A stretch of 64,000 bases of DNA from Bacteroidota bacterium (GCA_024640255.1 JAHEFI010000001.1:372001-436000), one strand, 5' to 3'. Numbered from the stretch's first letter, positions 1 through 8,947 are shown. A program made the numbers and translations. The notes: a model not told the origin generated them from the letters alone.

Positions 1-2
1 TA

Positions 3-80
3 AAAGACGGAATCATACACGATTTAGGCACAACTATTACTTGTACCAAAGACCTGCATAAAGTGTATCATTTAGATTAA
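3..80 (+). CDS. C-terminal end of an upstream gene (partial)
   Basis: An open frame enters from the left edge and runs about 25 codons to TAA, ending in ...KVYHLD. A rho-independent terminator follows 23 nt later, which supports a real gene end. The fragment is too short for me to recognise a family, so no function is offered. Confidence 0.4.
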   Translation, partial: KDGIIHDLGTTITCTKDLHKVYHLD

Positions 81-103
81 AATCTATCATAAATGTATTA
101 ATT

Positions 104-130
104 AAAAGCACCCAAATGGGTGCTTTTTTT
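104..130 (+). terminator. Rho-independent terminator
   Basis: Perfect 10-bp stem AAAAGCACCC / GGGTGCTTTT with an AAAT loop, running into a T tract. It closes the partial gene at the left edge and separates it from the receptor promoter region. Confidence 0.85.
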
Positions 131-189
131 ATTTTATAAAATATTCTAATTCAATTGTTTATACAAATTCACGCCATATAATCTGTTTG

Positions 190-228
190 TTAACACTAAG
201 TTCATCTTGGCTTAACAATTAGGTAACA
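190..228 (+). promoter_or_regulatory. Putative Pho box: 11-nt-phased TTAACA direct repeats
   Basis: TTAACA at 190, a degenerate TTCATC at 201, TTAACA at 212 and GTAACA at 223 are spaced exactly 11 nt apart, with 5-nt spacers. This is the geometry of OmpR/PhoB-type tandem binding. The hexamer matches the Bacillus PhoP-box consensus TT(A/C/T)A(C/T)A. The array ends 13 nt before the TTTG of a -7-like element, a position suited to activation of the receptor gene. A second array of the same period lies upstream of the plcP-like gene at 8033. Assignment to PhoB/PhoP is inference from spacing, sequence and the neighbouring genes. Confidence 0.6.
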
Positions 229-236
229 TTAGAGTC

Positions 237-245
237 TAATATTTG
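237..245 (+). promoter_or_regulatory. Probable -7 promoter element of the receptor gene
   Basis: TAATATTTG resembles the Bacteroidota -7 consensus TAnnTTTG with one extra spacer base. It lies 20 nt before the GTG start of the receptor and just after the phased repeats. No convincing -33 element is seen, as expected for an activator-dependent promoter. Confidence 0.4.
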
Positions 246-265
246 CATACAAATAAAAATATACC

Positions 266-3019
266 GTGAAAAGGATATCATTAGTTATACTTATTATTTT
301 CTCTACAGTTTTAGCAAATGCTCAAAGAGCAAAAGTTACAGGTAAAGTAACAAACAATAAAAACGAGGCTTTAATTGCTGTAACTGTTACTTTAAAATCA
401 GATAAAACACAAACTACAAAAACTGATGTGGAAGGTAGATATAGTTTTAGTATTGATCTAAACAAAACATATACAATTGGGTTTAACTATATTGGGTACA
501 AAGAAAAATCTATTACTGTAAATGCAATTACAACTGAGGAATTAATATCAGATGTTTTATTAGAGGAAGCGGGTAAAAAATTAACTGATGTTGTTGTGAA
601 TGCATCTAGAGGTACTAATAAAGGAGCAACTGATAATGCTTTAATTGCGTATCAAAAAAATACAAATACAGTTTCATCTGTCATATCAGCTGAATCAATT
701 AGAAGAAGCCCAGATAGAAACACTGCAGAGATTTTAAAAAGAACTCCTGGTGCGTCTATTCAAGAAGGAAAATATATTATTGTCAGAGGTTTAGCTGATA
801 GATATAACCAAGCCATGTTAAATGGTATTTTATTAACTAGTACTGAGCCTGATCGTAAAACATTTTCCTTTGATTTATTCCCTTCTCAAATTATTGATAA
901 CATTATTATCAATAAAGCCTTTGTTCCTGAATTGCCAGGAGAGTGGGCAGGTGGATTGATTCAAGTAAATACAAAAGATGTACCTACAAAAAACTTTTTT
1001 AATATTCAATTAGGTACAAGTGCAAATAGCATGGTAACTGGTAAAGATTTCTTTAAAGATAAAGGTGGAAAGACTGACTGGTATGGTATTGATGATGGTA
1101 CAAGATCTTTGCCAATGGGGTATACCACTAAGTCGAGCTTTGATACTACAAGTATTGCTGGTAAAACAGCAATGGGTAAAACCATGTCAAGTAATTGGGC
1201 TCCAATTATGACTACTGCTAAGCCTAATATGAGTGCTCAAATGAATGGAGGGTTTGCAGGTACATTATTTGGTAAAAAAATTGGAGGAATTTTAGGTATT
1301 AGTTACGCTAATTCATATAGATTCCAAGATAATATTAATAATCAAAATCAATTATCTAATTCTGGATTAACTCCTTACATTGAATTAAAGGATAATAAAT
1401 ATATAAATGATATCAACATGGGTGCTATTGCAGGAGTATCTATGTTTATTAATCCATTAAATAAAATTAGCTATAAGGCTATTGTAAATGTAAAGACAGC
1501 TAATTCTTATAATAGTAGAACAGGTACCATTTATGATAGACAAGAATTAGTAAAAGGCAATGCTTTTACTTTTGCTCAAAACGTATTTTTCACAAATCAA
1601 TTAAATGGAGAACATAGTATCACTAAAGATTTAAAATTTAATTGGTACGGCGCTTTTAATATCTTAGATAGTTATGCTCCAGATCAAAGAAAGATTGCTT
1701 ACACAAAAAGTATTACTGGAAATGATCCTTATGTATTAAATATTTCTAATACCTTATCTCAGCAATCAGGTAGCCGAGTATTCCAATCATTATCTGATTA
1801 TATCTATACAGGTGGTGGTGATTTAACATATAAAATAAATCAGCAAACTATCAAGGCTGGTTATATGATTCAAATTAAAGATCGTTTATATGACGCTCAA
1901 TTATTTGCTATTACAATGCCAATTGATAATCCAGCGTTAAGACTATTGCCTGCTGAAGCTGCTTTTGTTCCTTCAAATTTTGGTAATGGAACTGACAACA
2001 AATTTGCATTTAACTCCATTCAAAATAAAAATTTCAGATACTTAGCGAATACTATTTTAAACGCAGGATACTTACAATTTGATAATAAATTATCAAATGA
2101 CCTTAGAGTAGTTTGGGGATTAAGGGTTGAAGATTTTGACCAATTAGTAGGTTCTGTAAAGAAATGGGATCCAAGACATACTTATTCAAGAGTTACAGAC
2201 TTTTTACCAGGCGTGAATGCTTCTTTAAAGATCACACAAAAAGCTAATTTAAGATTAACAGCTTCTCAAACAGTTATTAGACCTGAATTAAGAGAGTTAT
2301 CTGCTTTAAATATTTACGATTTTGAATTAAATGCTTCTGTATCTGGTAATCCTAGTTTAAAAAGAACAAAAATTACCAACTTTGATATTCGTTACGAATT
2401 ATATCCACAAGCAGGAGAATTATTCACTGTGGGTTTATTCTATAAGAATTTTGAAAATCCTATTGAAAGCATCTATCAAGAAGCTGGTGGCGGATCTAGT
2501 TTGTTTTCGTTCCAAAATGCAGCAAAAGCTACAGCATTTGGATTCGAACTAGAAGGAAGAAAAAAGTTAAATAAGCGTTTTACTTTACAAGCGAATGGGT
2601 CTTATATTAATTCAGAAGTTAAAGATGAAAAGTTAGGTGTTTCAAGAACCTTACAAGGTCAATCTCCATATTTAATTAATGCAGGATTATTGTATGACAT
2701 AGTTGAGAAAGGATTTAATATGACTGCTTTAGTGAATCAGGTAGGAAAGCGTATTTATTTAGTGGGTGATATACAAGCAGGTGCTGGTTCCCCAGATGTA
2801 TACGAAAATCCAAGAGCATTGGTTGATTTTCAAATGAGCAAAAAATTTGCAAATAACAAAGCAGAAGTAAAATTTACAATTGCTGATATTCTAAATCAAA
2901 GACAAATATTCTATCAAAATAGTAATAGTAATTCAAATTACGATAAAACGACTGATGGCGTTCGTTTCTCAAGACAATATGGTACAACATTTGGTGTAAC
3001 AATCAATTACTCTTTATAA
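266..3019 (+). CDS. TonB-dependent outer-membrane receptor, probably Pho-regulated
   Basis: 917-residue outer-membrane transporter powered by TonB. Residues 1-20 are a signal peptide ending in ANAQ. A carboxypeptidase-regulatory-like beta-sandwich follows (about 22-105), then the plug (about 125-235, with 'RTPGASIQEGKYIIVRGL'), and the rest is the beta-barrel. It is not a SusC: no SusD partner follows. Instead a beta-helix lipoprotein starts 35 nt downstream. The start codon is GTG, and no better ATG precedes the signal peptide. The substrate is not evident from sequence. The upstream 11-nt-phased repeats and the nearby ppk1, ppx and plcP-like genes suggest uptake of a phosphate-containing compound (inference). 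Confidence 0.88.
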   Translation: MKRISLVILIIFSTVLANAQRAKVTGKVTNNKNEALIAVTVTLKSDKTQTTKTDVEGRYSFSIDLNKTYTIGFNYIGYKEKSITVNAITTEELISDVLLEEAGKKLTDVVVNASRGTNKGATDNALIAYQKNTNTVSSVISAESIRRSPDRNTAEILKRTPGASIQEGKYIIVRGLADRYNQAMLNGILLTSTEPDRKTFSFDLFPSQIIDNIIINKAFVPELPGEWAGGLIQVNTKDVPTKNFFNIQLGTSANSMVTGKDFFKDKGGKTDWYGIDDGTRSLPMGYTTKSSFDTTSIAGKTAMGKTMSSNWAPIMTTAKPNMSAQMNGGFAGTLFGKKIGGILGISYANSYRFQDNINNQNQLSNSGLTPYIELKDNKYINDINMGAIAGVSMFINPLNKISYKAIVNVKTANSYNSRTGTIYDRQELVKGNAFTFAQNVFFTNQLNGEHSITKDLKFNWYGAFNILDSYAPDQRKIAYTKSITGNDPYVLNISNTLSQQSGSRVFQSLSDYIYTGGGDLTYKINQQTIKAGYMIQIKDRLYDAQLFAITMPIDNPALRLLPAEAAFVPSNFGNGTDNKFAFNSIQNKNFRYLANTILNAGYLQFDNKLSNDLRVVWGLRVEDFDQLVGSVKKWDPRHTYSRVTDFLPGVNASLKITQKANLRLTASQTVIRPELRELSALNIYDFELNASVSGNPSLKRTKITNFDIRYELYPQAGELFTVGLFYKNFENPIESIYQEAGGGSSLFSFQNAAKATAFGFELEGRKKLNKRFTLQANGSYINSEVKDEKLGVSRTLQGQSPYLINAGLLYDIVEKGFNMTALVNQVGKRIYLVGDIQAGAGSPDVYENPRALVDFQMSKKFANNKAEVKFTIADILNQRQIFYQNSNSNSNYDKTTDGVRFSRQYGTTFGVTINYSL

Positions 3020-3054
3020 AAACAAATCAAAAACTTTTTTTAAATACAAAAACA

Positions 3055-4584
3055 ATGAAACAATTATTTTATTTATCTCTTGCTTTTTTAGCCATCACAG
3101 GTTGTAGAAAGATTGAAACAGATGGCGAAAAAGAAATCTTCGTAGTAACGAAGGAAGTAGCTCCTGTAGGTGTTGTATCTAACACGATCACTTTAACTGG
3201 AAAGATTACAAAAGACACTACTTTATATGCTAAAGATGTGAATTATCTTTCTGGAATCGTTTATGTTACTAAAGGTGTTACTTTAACGGTAGAAGCGGGC
3301 GCTAAAGTACAAGGAAAATCTGGTGCTGATGTTGCTGCTTTGGTAATTTGTCGTGGTGCAAAAATTGTAGCAAAAGGTACAGCTGATGCTCCAATCGTGT
3401 TTACTTCAGCTTCTTTAAATCCTCAATCTGGTGACTGGGGAGGTATCGTATTATTAGGAACTGCTACAGTAAACCAATCATTAACATGGAAAGGTGTTGC
3501 TGTCAAAGGTTTAACATCTGTTGAAGGTGGAATTAATGATACTGAAGTAGGTTATGGTTTAGCTGGATCTGGAGATGCTACTTTTCCAACTGGAAACGAT
3601 GCAGACAATTCAGGTATTTTACAGTATGTAAGAATTGAATATGCAGGTTATGCATACCAACCAGACAATGAGTTAAATAGTTTAACAATGGCCGCAGTAG
3701 GCAGTGGCACTACAATTGACCATATTCAAGTTACATATGCAAAAGATGATGCTTACGAGTGGTTTGGTGGTACAGTAAATTGTAAGTATTTGATTGCTTA
3801 TAAGACTCAAGATGATGATTTTGATACTGACTTCGGTTATTCAGGAAAAGTACAATTTGGTATTGCTTTAAGAGATTCAGCTATTGCGGATATTTCAAAA
3901 TCTGAAGCATTCGAATCTGATAATGATGGTAATGGATCTGATTTTACACCAAAAACAACTGCTGTATTCTCTAATATGACTGTAATTGGTCCAAGAATCA
4001 ATGGAACTTACGGCAAGGGTAATACTTTGTTCTTAGCAGCTGCACAAATTAGAAGAAACTCTGGTATCTCTATTCAAAATACAGTAATTGCTGGATGGCC
4101 TTTAGGTATTTTGATTGACGAAACGAAAGTAACAACTAATGGTTCTACTTATAAGAACTTAGTGGATAGTGTTATTAGATTAAAAAATATCACTTTGGCT
4201 GGTAATACAGTTGATTTAAGATACGATGGTAAAACTGGAACAACTACTACAACTCAAAATGTATTAGATTATTTTAGCACTGCTTCTTATAATAATACTA
4301 TTTTAAGTTCTTCTTCTTCAGATATCTTAAAATTAATTCAACCGTTTAATTACACTAACCCTGACTTTACTCCATATGCAAGTGCTGGTCCAGCAACATC
4401 TGGTAATTTAAGTTCAACATATGGTACATTAGGTTTGAATACTTCTTTAGATTATAAGGCTAATGGTAGCTTTACAGATTCTAAATTACAAGATGCTTTC
4501 TTTGAGAAAGTTACATTTAGAGGTGCGGTAGCTACTTCAGGTGTAAATCAAACTTGGTGGAAAGGTTGGACAGTTTGGAAATAA
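3055..4584 (+). CDS. Beta-helix surface lipoprotein partner of the receptor
   Basis: 509 residues. The N-terminus is a lipoprotein signal with lipobox 'LAITGC', so the mature protein is anchored to the outer membrane, and in Bacteroidota often surface-exposed. The body shows short beta-strand rungs ('VAALVICRGAKIVAKG', 'DAPIVFTSA') typical of a right-handed parallel beta-helix, and it is rich in Asp and Gly loops that could bind metal ions. It follows the TonB receptor by 35 nt and is very probably co-transcribed with it, which suggests a substrate-capture role like that of SusD although unrelated in sequence. Databases often carry uninformative names for such proteins; no biochemical function can be assigned from sequence. 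Confidence 0.75.
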   Translation: MKQLFYLSLAFLAITGCRKIETDGEKEIFVVTKEVAPVGVVSNTITLTGKITKDTTLYAKDVNYLSGIVYVTKGVTLTVEAGAKVQGKSGADVAALVICRGAKIVAKGTADAPIVFTSASLNPQSGDWGGIVLLGTATVNQSLTWKGVAVKGLTSVEGGINDTEVGYGLAGSGDATFPTGNDADNSGILQYVRIEYAGYAYQPDNELNSLTMAAVGSGTTIDHIQVTYAKDDAYEWFGGTVNCKYLIAYKTQDDDFDTDFGYSGKVQFGIALRDSAIADISKSEAFESDNDGNGSDFTPKTTAVFSNMTVIGPRINGTYGKGNTLFLAAAQIRRNSGISIQNTVIAGWPLGILIDETKVTTNGSTYKNLVDSVIRLKNITLAGNTVDLRYDGKTGTTTTTQNVLDYFSTASYNNTILSSSSSDILKLIQPFNYTNPDFTPYASAGPATSGNLSSTYGTLGLNTSLDYKANGSFTDSKLQDAFFEKVTFRGAVATSGVNQTWWKGWTVWK

Positions 4585-4612
4585 AATAAATTGTGAATTG
4601 TATTCAATATAT

Positions 4613-4642
4613 AAAGCGTCCCGTTATTCGGGACGCTTTTTT
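4613..4642 (+). terminator. Rho-independent terminator after the beta-helix gene
   Basis: Stem AGCGTCCCG / CGGGACGCT with a TTATT loop, flanked by AAA and followed by TTTTTT. It lies between the beta-helix lipoprotein gene and the cytochrome-like gene, whose ATG is 17 nt further on. The latter may therefore be read through only partly, or have its own promoter. Confidence 0.85.
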
Positions 4643-4658
4643 ATAAAATAATGTTTTT

Positions 4659-5009
4659 ATGAAAAAATTACATCTTGGATTATTATTTTTCGCTATTGCT
4701 GCATCAATAATCATTGTTTCTTGTTCAAAATCGAGTGATACAGCTACCACTGCAGTGAGCGCTACTTGTAATCCAAATACAAGTTTTTCACAAACAGTTT
4801 TACCTATTTTAAATTCTACTTGTAATTTGAGTGGATGCCACGATCCTAATAATGCTGCTGAATTAAATAATTATCAAGTTGTTCACGATAATGCTGCACA
4901 AATTAAGGCTTCAGTAGTGAGTGGTAGAATGCCAAAGGGTAAAACGTTTAATGCAACAGATAAAAATGCACTTCTTTGCTGGATTGATAATGGTGCAAAA
5001 AATAATTAG
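4659..5009 (+). CDS. Cytochrome c-like lipoprotein with a CX4CH haem motif
   Basis: 116 residues with a lipoprotein signal (lipobox 'IIVSC'). The mature part resembles the single-haem domain common in Bacteroidota envelope proteins: 'VLPILNSTCNLSGCH' near the N-terminus and 'GRMPKG', which supplies a likely axial Met, towards the C-terminus. The two cysteines are separated by four residues (CX4CH) rather than two; wider spacings are known in some multihaem cytochromes. It is either a genuine electron carrier or a relative that no longer binds haem. It lies downstream of a terminator hairpin and ends 4 nt before the convergent ppx gene. Confidence 0.65.
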   Translation: MKKLHLGLLFFAIAASIIIVSCSKSSDTATTAVSATCNPNTSFSQTVLPILNSTCNLSGCHDPNNAAELNNYQVVHDNAAQIKASVVSGRMPKGKTFNATDKNALLCWIDNGAKNN

Positions 5010-5013
5010 TATT

Positions 5014-5904
5014 TTATTTAAGTTCCTCTGCTAATACTTGGTCATATAAATGGTGAATAAGTCCATCTGCTAAACCAATTTTAGGTACAAATACCTCCTC
5101 TATATTAGCCCATTTCAAAATACTGTTATATATAGTTAAGGCAGGGACTAATACTTCTGCTCTATCCTGTCTAATATTATAATGATGCATTCTTTCTTCA
5201 ACATCTAATGCCTGCATCTCTTCATATATTTCTTTTATAGTGCTGCTATTTAATGGATGACCATTTTTAGTACCACTTATAGAGAATAGCTTATTGATAT
5301 TTCCGCCAGATCCAATACCAATTAAATTATCATATTCTTTAGATAAATCCTTTAGGGTTTCTTTTAATTCATCCCAGGTGGCATCTTTCACCTTCTTTGT
5401 TAAAATTCTTACGGTGCCCACATTGAAAGACTTCTGTAATACTACTTTAGATTTATGATAAAGAGTAAGCTCTGTACTACCACCTCCTACGTCTATATAC
5501 AAGTAACTTTTTTTATCGTCAAGTAATTCTGCAAAGTGGTTTTCGTAAATAATTTCTGCTTCCAATTCTCCTGAAATTACTTCAATTTCTATAGAAGTTT
5601 CTGCTTCGATTTCTTTGATTATTTCTTTGGCATTTTCTGCATCTCTCATGGCACTTGTTGCACAGGCCATATAGTGTTCTACTTCGTATACTTTCATGAG
5701 CTGCTTGAAAGTTTTAATAGTGTCCATGAGCATTTTACGCTTTCTGCTACCAATAAAACCTTTCTCAAACACGTCAAAACCCAGCCTTAAAGGGATTCTA
5801 AGCAGGTTTAATCTATTAAAATTCACCTCTTTGCCCCTCTTTTCTACCTCGCAAACTAAAATTCTAGCTGCATTACTTCCTATATCAATTGCTGCAAGTA
5901 TCAA
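5014..5904 (-). CDS. ppx: Exopolyphosphatase / GppA-family phosphatase
   Basis: 296-residue Ppx/GppA phosphatase of the actin-like ATPase fold. The N-terminal phosphate loop is 'AAIDIGSNAARI' and the second is 'YIDVGGGSTEL'. It hydrolyses terminal phosphate from polyphosphate or from pppGpp; sequence alone does not decide which. It is the short form, lacking the C-terminal HD-like domains of the roughly 500-residue E. coli enzyme. Its start lies 5 nt after the ppk1 stop on the same strand, so the polymer-making and polymer-degrading enzymes form one operon. It converges on the cytochrome-like gene with a 4-nt gap. Confidence 0.88.
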   Translation of the reverse strand: MILAAIDIGSNAARILVCEVEKRGKEVNFNRLNLLRIPLRLGFDVFEKGFIGSRKRKMLMDTIKTFKQLMKVYEVEHYMACATSAMRDAENAKEIIKEIEAETSIEIEVISGELEAEIIYENHFAELLDDKKSYLYIDVGGGSTELTLYHKSKVVLQKSFNVGTVRILTKKVKDATWDELKETLKDLSKEYDNLIGIGSGGNINKLFSISGTKNGHPLNSSTIKEIYEEMQALDVEERMHHYNIRQDRAEVLVPALTIYNSILKWANIEEVFVPKIGLADGLIHHLYDQVLAEELK

Positions 5905-5909
5905 TTTGC

Positions 5910-7967
5910 TTATTTTTTCCCTTTTAGATAATTATAAGTCTGCTCTTGAGATTTATATTTAATACGGCCCGAAGTTACATATTTATTCAGTAATTCAGCA
6001 TCCAATACTCTTGCTTTCTGATTGTCTTTTAATTGAATATTGATGATATCAATTAGCTCTTTTTTGATTCTTGTATCAAATATTGGCGCAGCTACTTCAA
6101 TTCGATGATCCAAATTTCTTACCATCCAGTCTGCACTAGAAATATAGACTTTCTCTTTTCCATTATTATGAAAAATCATTACCCTGGCATGCTCTAAATA
6201 CTGGTCTACAATACTAATAGCGTTTAGTTTTTGATTTAATTTTTCTTCTTTTTTATCTAAAGTCAATATGCCTCTTATAATTAAATGAACCTCAACATTA
6301 GCCTTCACTGCCTTGTATAAATAACTAATTAAAATTGGATCTGTAAGAGAATTTAATTTGATAATTATTTTAGCTGGCTTCTTTTTATTAGCGTGTTTAA
6401 TTTCATTTTCTATTAATTGAATGATAGCCGAACGCATATTGGTTGGTGTCAATAATAAATTACTCATTTTGGTAATTGGTTTATCACCTAATTCCCAATT
6501 GGTTAAATAATCAAAGACTCTATTGGCCTCATTCATTAAAGTTTTATTGGCTGTCAATAAGCAATGATCTGCATATATTTTAGCTGTTTTTTCATTTAAG
6601 TTACCTGTGCTAATAAACCCATACTTCACTAATTTATTGCTGATGCGTTTTTGAATGACACATAGTTTAGCATGTACTTTTTTATTGGGTACACCTACTA
6701 ATACCTGGATTCCTTCTTCCTCCATGATCGATTTCCATTCTAAATTGGCTTCTTCATCAAATCTTGCTTTTAGTTCTAAAAATACAATCACCTCCTTGCC
6801 ATTTCTTGCGGCATTAATTAAGGCATTAATTACTTTAGAATTGGAAGCTAATCTATAAGCAGTTATCTTAATACTCATTACCGTATCATCCATCGCAGCC
6901 TCTCTCAACAAGTCAATTACTGGATCGTAAGAATGGTAAGGGAAATGTAGCATGATATCTTGTTTCAATACAAGATCAGATACCAAGTCTTTTTTTCTTA
7001 AAGTAGGGTGTATAAAGGGTCCTGGTCTATTGGTTTTTTCTTGAACTACTTTAGGAAAGTCCATAAAATGTCTAAAATTATGGATATGCCCACCTGGAAT
7101 GATGCTACTTTTTCTTGTAAGCTTTAATTTTTTGATTAAAAACTCCAGCATTTCTGCATTCATTTCCTTTTCATATACAAACCTTACAGGCTTGCCCTTT
7201 CTACGGTTTTTAATTCCTTTAGAGATTTTTTCAATAAAATTTATTCCTACTTCTTGGTCTAAATCAATTTCCGCATCCTTAGTTATTTTAAATATGTGAG
7301 CATCAAATTGATTGAATTTAAAATGAGAGAAAATAATGGGCAAGTTGAACTTGATCACATCTTCTAATAAAATAATATTAGTAGTTCCTGGGGCTGAGGG
7401 TAATACAATAAATCTTCCGATAGATTTTGATGGGATTTCTATCAATGAAAATTTTTGATTGTAGGCATTATTTTTATTTCCCATCACTATTGCCAAATAA
7501 AGACTCTTATCTCTTAAGTAAGGCAATTCCGGCACATTTTCGATCATTAATGGAATAATATAATGTCGAATTTCTTCATCAAAATAGTTTTTTACAAATT
7601 CCTTTTGTTTTGCATTCAATTTTTTCTCATCAATCAAGAATATTTTTTTGGACTTTAATTCCTTATTGATGTTATCCCAAATTCTATTGAATTCATTTTG
7701 TTGTCTTAATACGGTTCTTTGTATATCATCAAGTATCAATCCAGGGGAGCCGATGATTTCTATAGATTTTAATCTTTTGTCTGATAACTCAGCCATTCTT
7801 TTTAAAGTAGCTACTCTTACTCTAAAAAATTCATCTAAATTATTGGAGAAAATGCCTAAAAATCGAATTCTCTCTTGTAATGGAACAGTTGGATCATTGG
7901 CTTCTTGCAATACCCTGGCGTTAAAGCTTAGCCAGCTAATATCTCTTGGAATGAAATGGTTCTTCAT
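5910..7967 (-). CDS. ppk1: Polyphosphate kinase 1
   Basis: 685-residue PPK1, which reversibly transfers the ATP gamma-phosphate onto polyphosphate. The family order is visible: N-terminal helical domain ('RDISWLSFNARVL'), head domain, and two phospholipase-D-like C-terminal domains. These carry the catalytic-histidine segment 'VHAKLCVIQ' and the 'STGNLNEKTAKIYADH' motif. Length is typical of the family. It is the first gene of the ppk1-ppx operon. Its 137-bp upstream region is shared with the divergent plcP-like operon and contains that operon's phased repeats, so joint phosphate control is plausible. Confidence 0.96.
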   Translation of the reverse strand: MKNHFIPRDISWLSFNARVLQEANDPTVPLQERIRFLGIFSNNLDEFFRVRVATLKRMAELSDKRLKSIEIIGSPGLILDDIQRTVLRQQNEFNRIWDNINKELKSKKIFLIDEKKLNAKQKEFVKNYFDEEIRHYIIPLMIENVPELPYLRDKSLYLAIVMGNKNNAYNQKFSLIEIPSKSIGRFIVLPSAPGTTNIILLEDVIKFNLPIIFSHFKFNQFDAHIFKITKDAEIDLDQEVGINFIEKISKGIKNRRKGKPVRFVYEKEMNAEMLEFLIKKLKLTRKSSIIPGGHIHNFRHFMDFPKVVQEKTNRPGPFIHPTLRKKDLVSDLVLKQDIMLHFPYHSYDPVIDLLREAAMDDTVMSIKITAYRLASNSKVINALINAARNGKEVIVFLELKARFDEEANLEWKSIMEEEGIQVLVGVPNKKVHAKLCVIQKRISNKLVKYGFISTGNLNEKTAKIYADHCLLTANKTLMNEANRVFDYLTNWELGDKPITKMSNLLLTPTNMRSAIIQLIENEIKHANKKKPAKIIIKLNSLTDPILISYLYKAVKANVEVHLIIRGILTLDKKEEKLNQKLNAISIVDQYLEHARVMIFHNNGKEKVYISSADWMVRNLDHRIEVAAPIFDTRIKKELIDIINIQLKDNQKARVLDAELLNKYVTSGRIKYKSQEQTYNYLKGKK

Positions 7968-8032
7968 ATTGTATGTAAATCTCAGCGATATAATCCAAAT
8001 TAAAAAGCCTAACCGAGTATTGAATTGTTAAA

Positions 8033-8071
8033 TTAATAATTTCTTAATAATCCGGTAATACCCTATTAATA
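8033..8071 (+). promoter_or_regulatory. Putative Pho box: four 11-nt-phased TTAATA/GTAATA repeats
   Basis: TTAATA at 8033, TTAATA at 8044, GTAATA at 8055 and TTAATA at 8066 each start exactly 11 nt after the previous one, with 5-nt spacers. The array runs directly into a -7-like TTTG at 8076-8079. The same period and a near-identical hexamer precede the TonB receptor at 190-228. Four phased hexamers upstream of a promoter are the classical arrangement for PhoB/PhoP-type response regulators. The site lies in the divergent ppk1 / plcP-like intergenic region and could serve both directions. Confidence 0.65.
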
Positions 8072-8079
8072 TGGATTTG
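8072..8079 (+). promoter_or_regulatory. Probable -7 element of the plcP-like operon
   Basis: TGGATTTG is one mismatch from TAnnTTTG, directly after the last phased hexamer. It places the transcription start about 20 nt before the ATG at 8105. Confidence 0.4.
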
Positions 8080-8104
8080 CGTTTTTTACATAAAACTAAC
8101 CCCA

Positions 8105-8947
8105 ATGAACAAAAGGTCAATGGAAATATGCGTTTTGAGTGATATACACTTAGGCACTTTTGGATGTCACGCTAAAGAAGTGCTTAATTATTTAAGGAGT
8201 GTTGAACCAAAAACACTAATTCTAAATGGAGACATTATAGATATTTGGCAGTTTAGTAAGCGTTTTTTTCCTGCAAGTCATATGGCTGTAATTAAAGAGA
8301 TTTTCAATATGGCAAGTAAGGGCACTAAAGTGATATACATTACTGGAAATCATGATGAAGCTTTAAGAAAATATGCTGATTTTGAAATGGGTAATATTTT
8401 ATTGACAGATAAGATTGTTTTTGAAATTAATGGAGAGAAGAACTGGGTGTTTCATGGAGATGTATTTGATAGAACAACCAAGGGTAGTGCAAAAATTTTA
8501 GCAAAATTAGGTGGCTATGGATACGATTTATTGATTTTAATAAATAGTGTATCTAATTGGGTTAGAAAGTTAATGGGTAAAGACAAAATGAGTTTTAGTA
8601 AGAAAGTGAAGAATAGTGTTAAGAAAGCTGTTTCTTGGATTGGTAATTTTGAACAAACTGCTGCAGAATTAGCTATTGAAAACAACTATCAATATGTGAT
8701 CTGTGGTCATATTCATCAACCACAACAAAGATTAGTAACTACTGAAAAAGGTTCAGTAACTTATTTAAATAGTGGAGATTGGATTGAAAATTTAACATCA
8801 TTAGAATATTACGATAAGGCTTGGCAATTATATCATTATGATCCAAAGCAATTTGAACATGTTTCTTCAGAGAAGATAAAAGTGGTTCATTTGAGCAATG
8901 AGTTAAATGTATTAACTGATGCTGTTGCTTTTCAAGTTTCATTTTAA
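8105..8947 (+). CDS. plcP: PlcP-like metallophosphoesterase (phospholipid remodelling)
   Basis: 280-residue calcineurin-like metallophosphoesterase. Metal-binding motifs occur in order: 'LSDIHLGTFGC', 'LNGDIIDIW', 'ITGNHDE', 'FHGDVFD' and 'VICGHIHQP'. The 'GNHDE' box, 'SDxHLGTxGC', the 'SWIGNFEQT' helix and 'YLNSGDWIE' resemble PlcP (Sinorhizobium SMc00171 type), from my knowledge of that family. PlcP removes phosphate head groups from membrane phospholipids during phosphate starvation, giving diacylglycerol. LpxH-type UDP-diacylglucosamine hydrolases are the alternative, but they usually carry GNRDF or GNHDMW. A glycosyltransferase overlaps its stop codon (TAATG) and a Pho-box-like array precedes it, both fitting lipid remodelling. 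An in-frame ATG five codons on is an alternative start. Confidence 0.75.
   Translation: MNKRSMEICVLSDIHLGTFGCHAKEVLNYLRSVEPKTLILNGDIIDIWQFSKRFFPASHMAVIKEIFNMASKGTKVIYITGNHDEALRKYADFEMGNILLTDKIVFEINGEKNWVFHGDVFDRTTKGSAKILAKLGGYGYDLLILINSVSNWVRKLMGKDKMSFSKKVKNSVKKAVSWIGNFEQTAAELAIENNYQYVICGHIHQPQQRLVTTEKGSVTYLNSGDWIENLTSLEYYDKAWQLYHYDPKQFEHVSSEKIKVVHLSNELNVLTDAVAFQVSF

Noticed and set aside
7968-8032. A minus-strand Pho box for ppk1
   Set aside because: A single TTAACA (8026-8031, minus) has no partner at 11 or 22 nt on that strand. Any control of ppk1 would have to come from the plus-strand array.
8105-8947. Calling the phosphoesterase LpxH
   Set aside because: It has GNHDE and the SDxHLGTxGC / SGDWIE context seen in PlcP-type proteins rather than the LpxH GNRDF box, and its operon and promoter repeats fit phosphate starvation.
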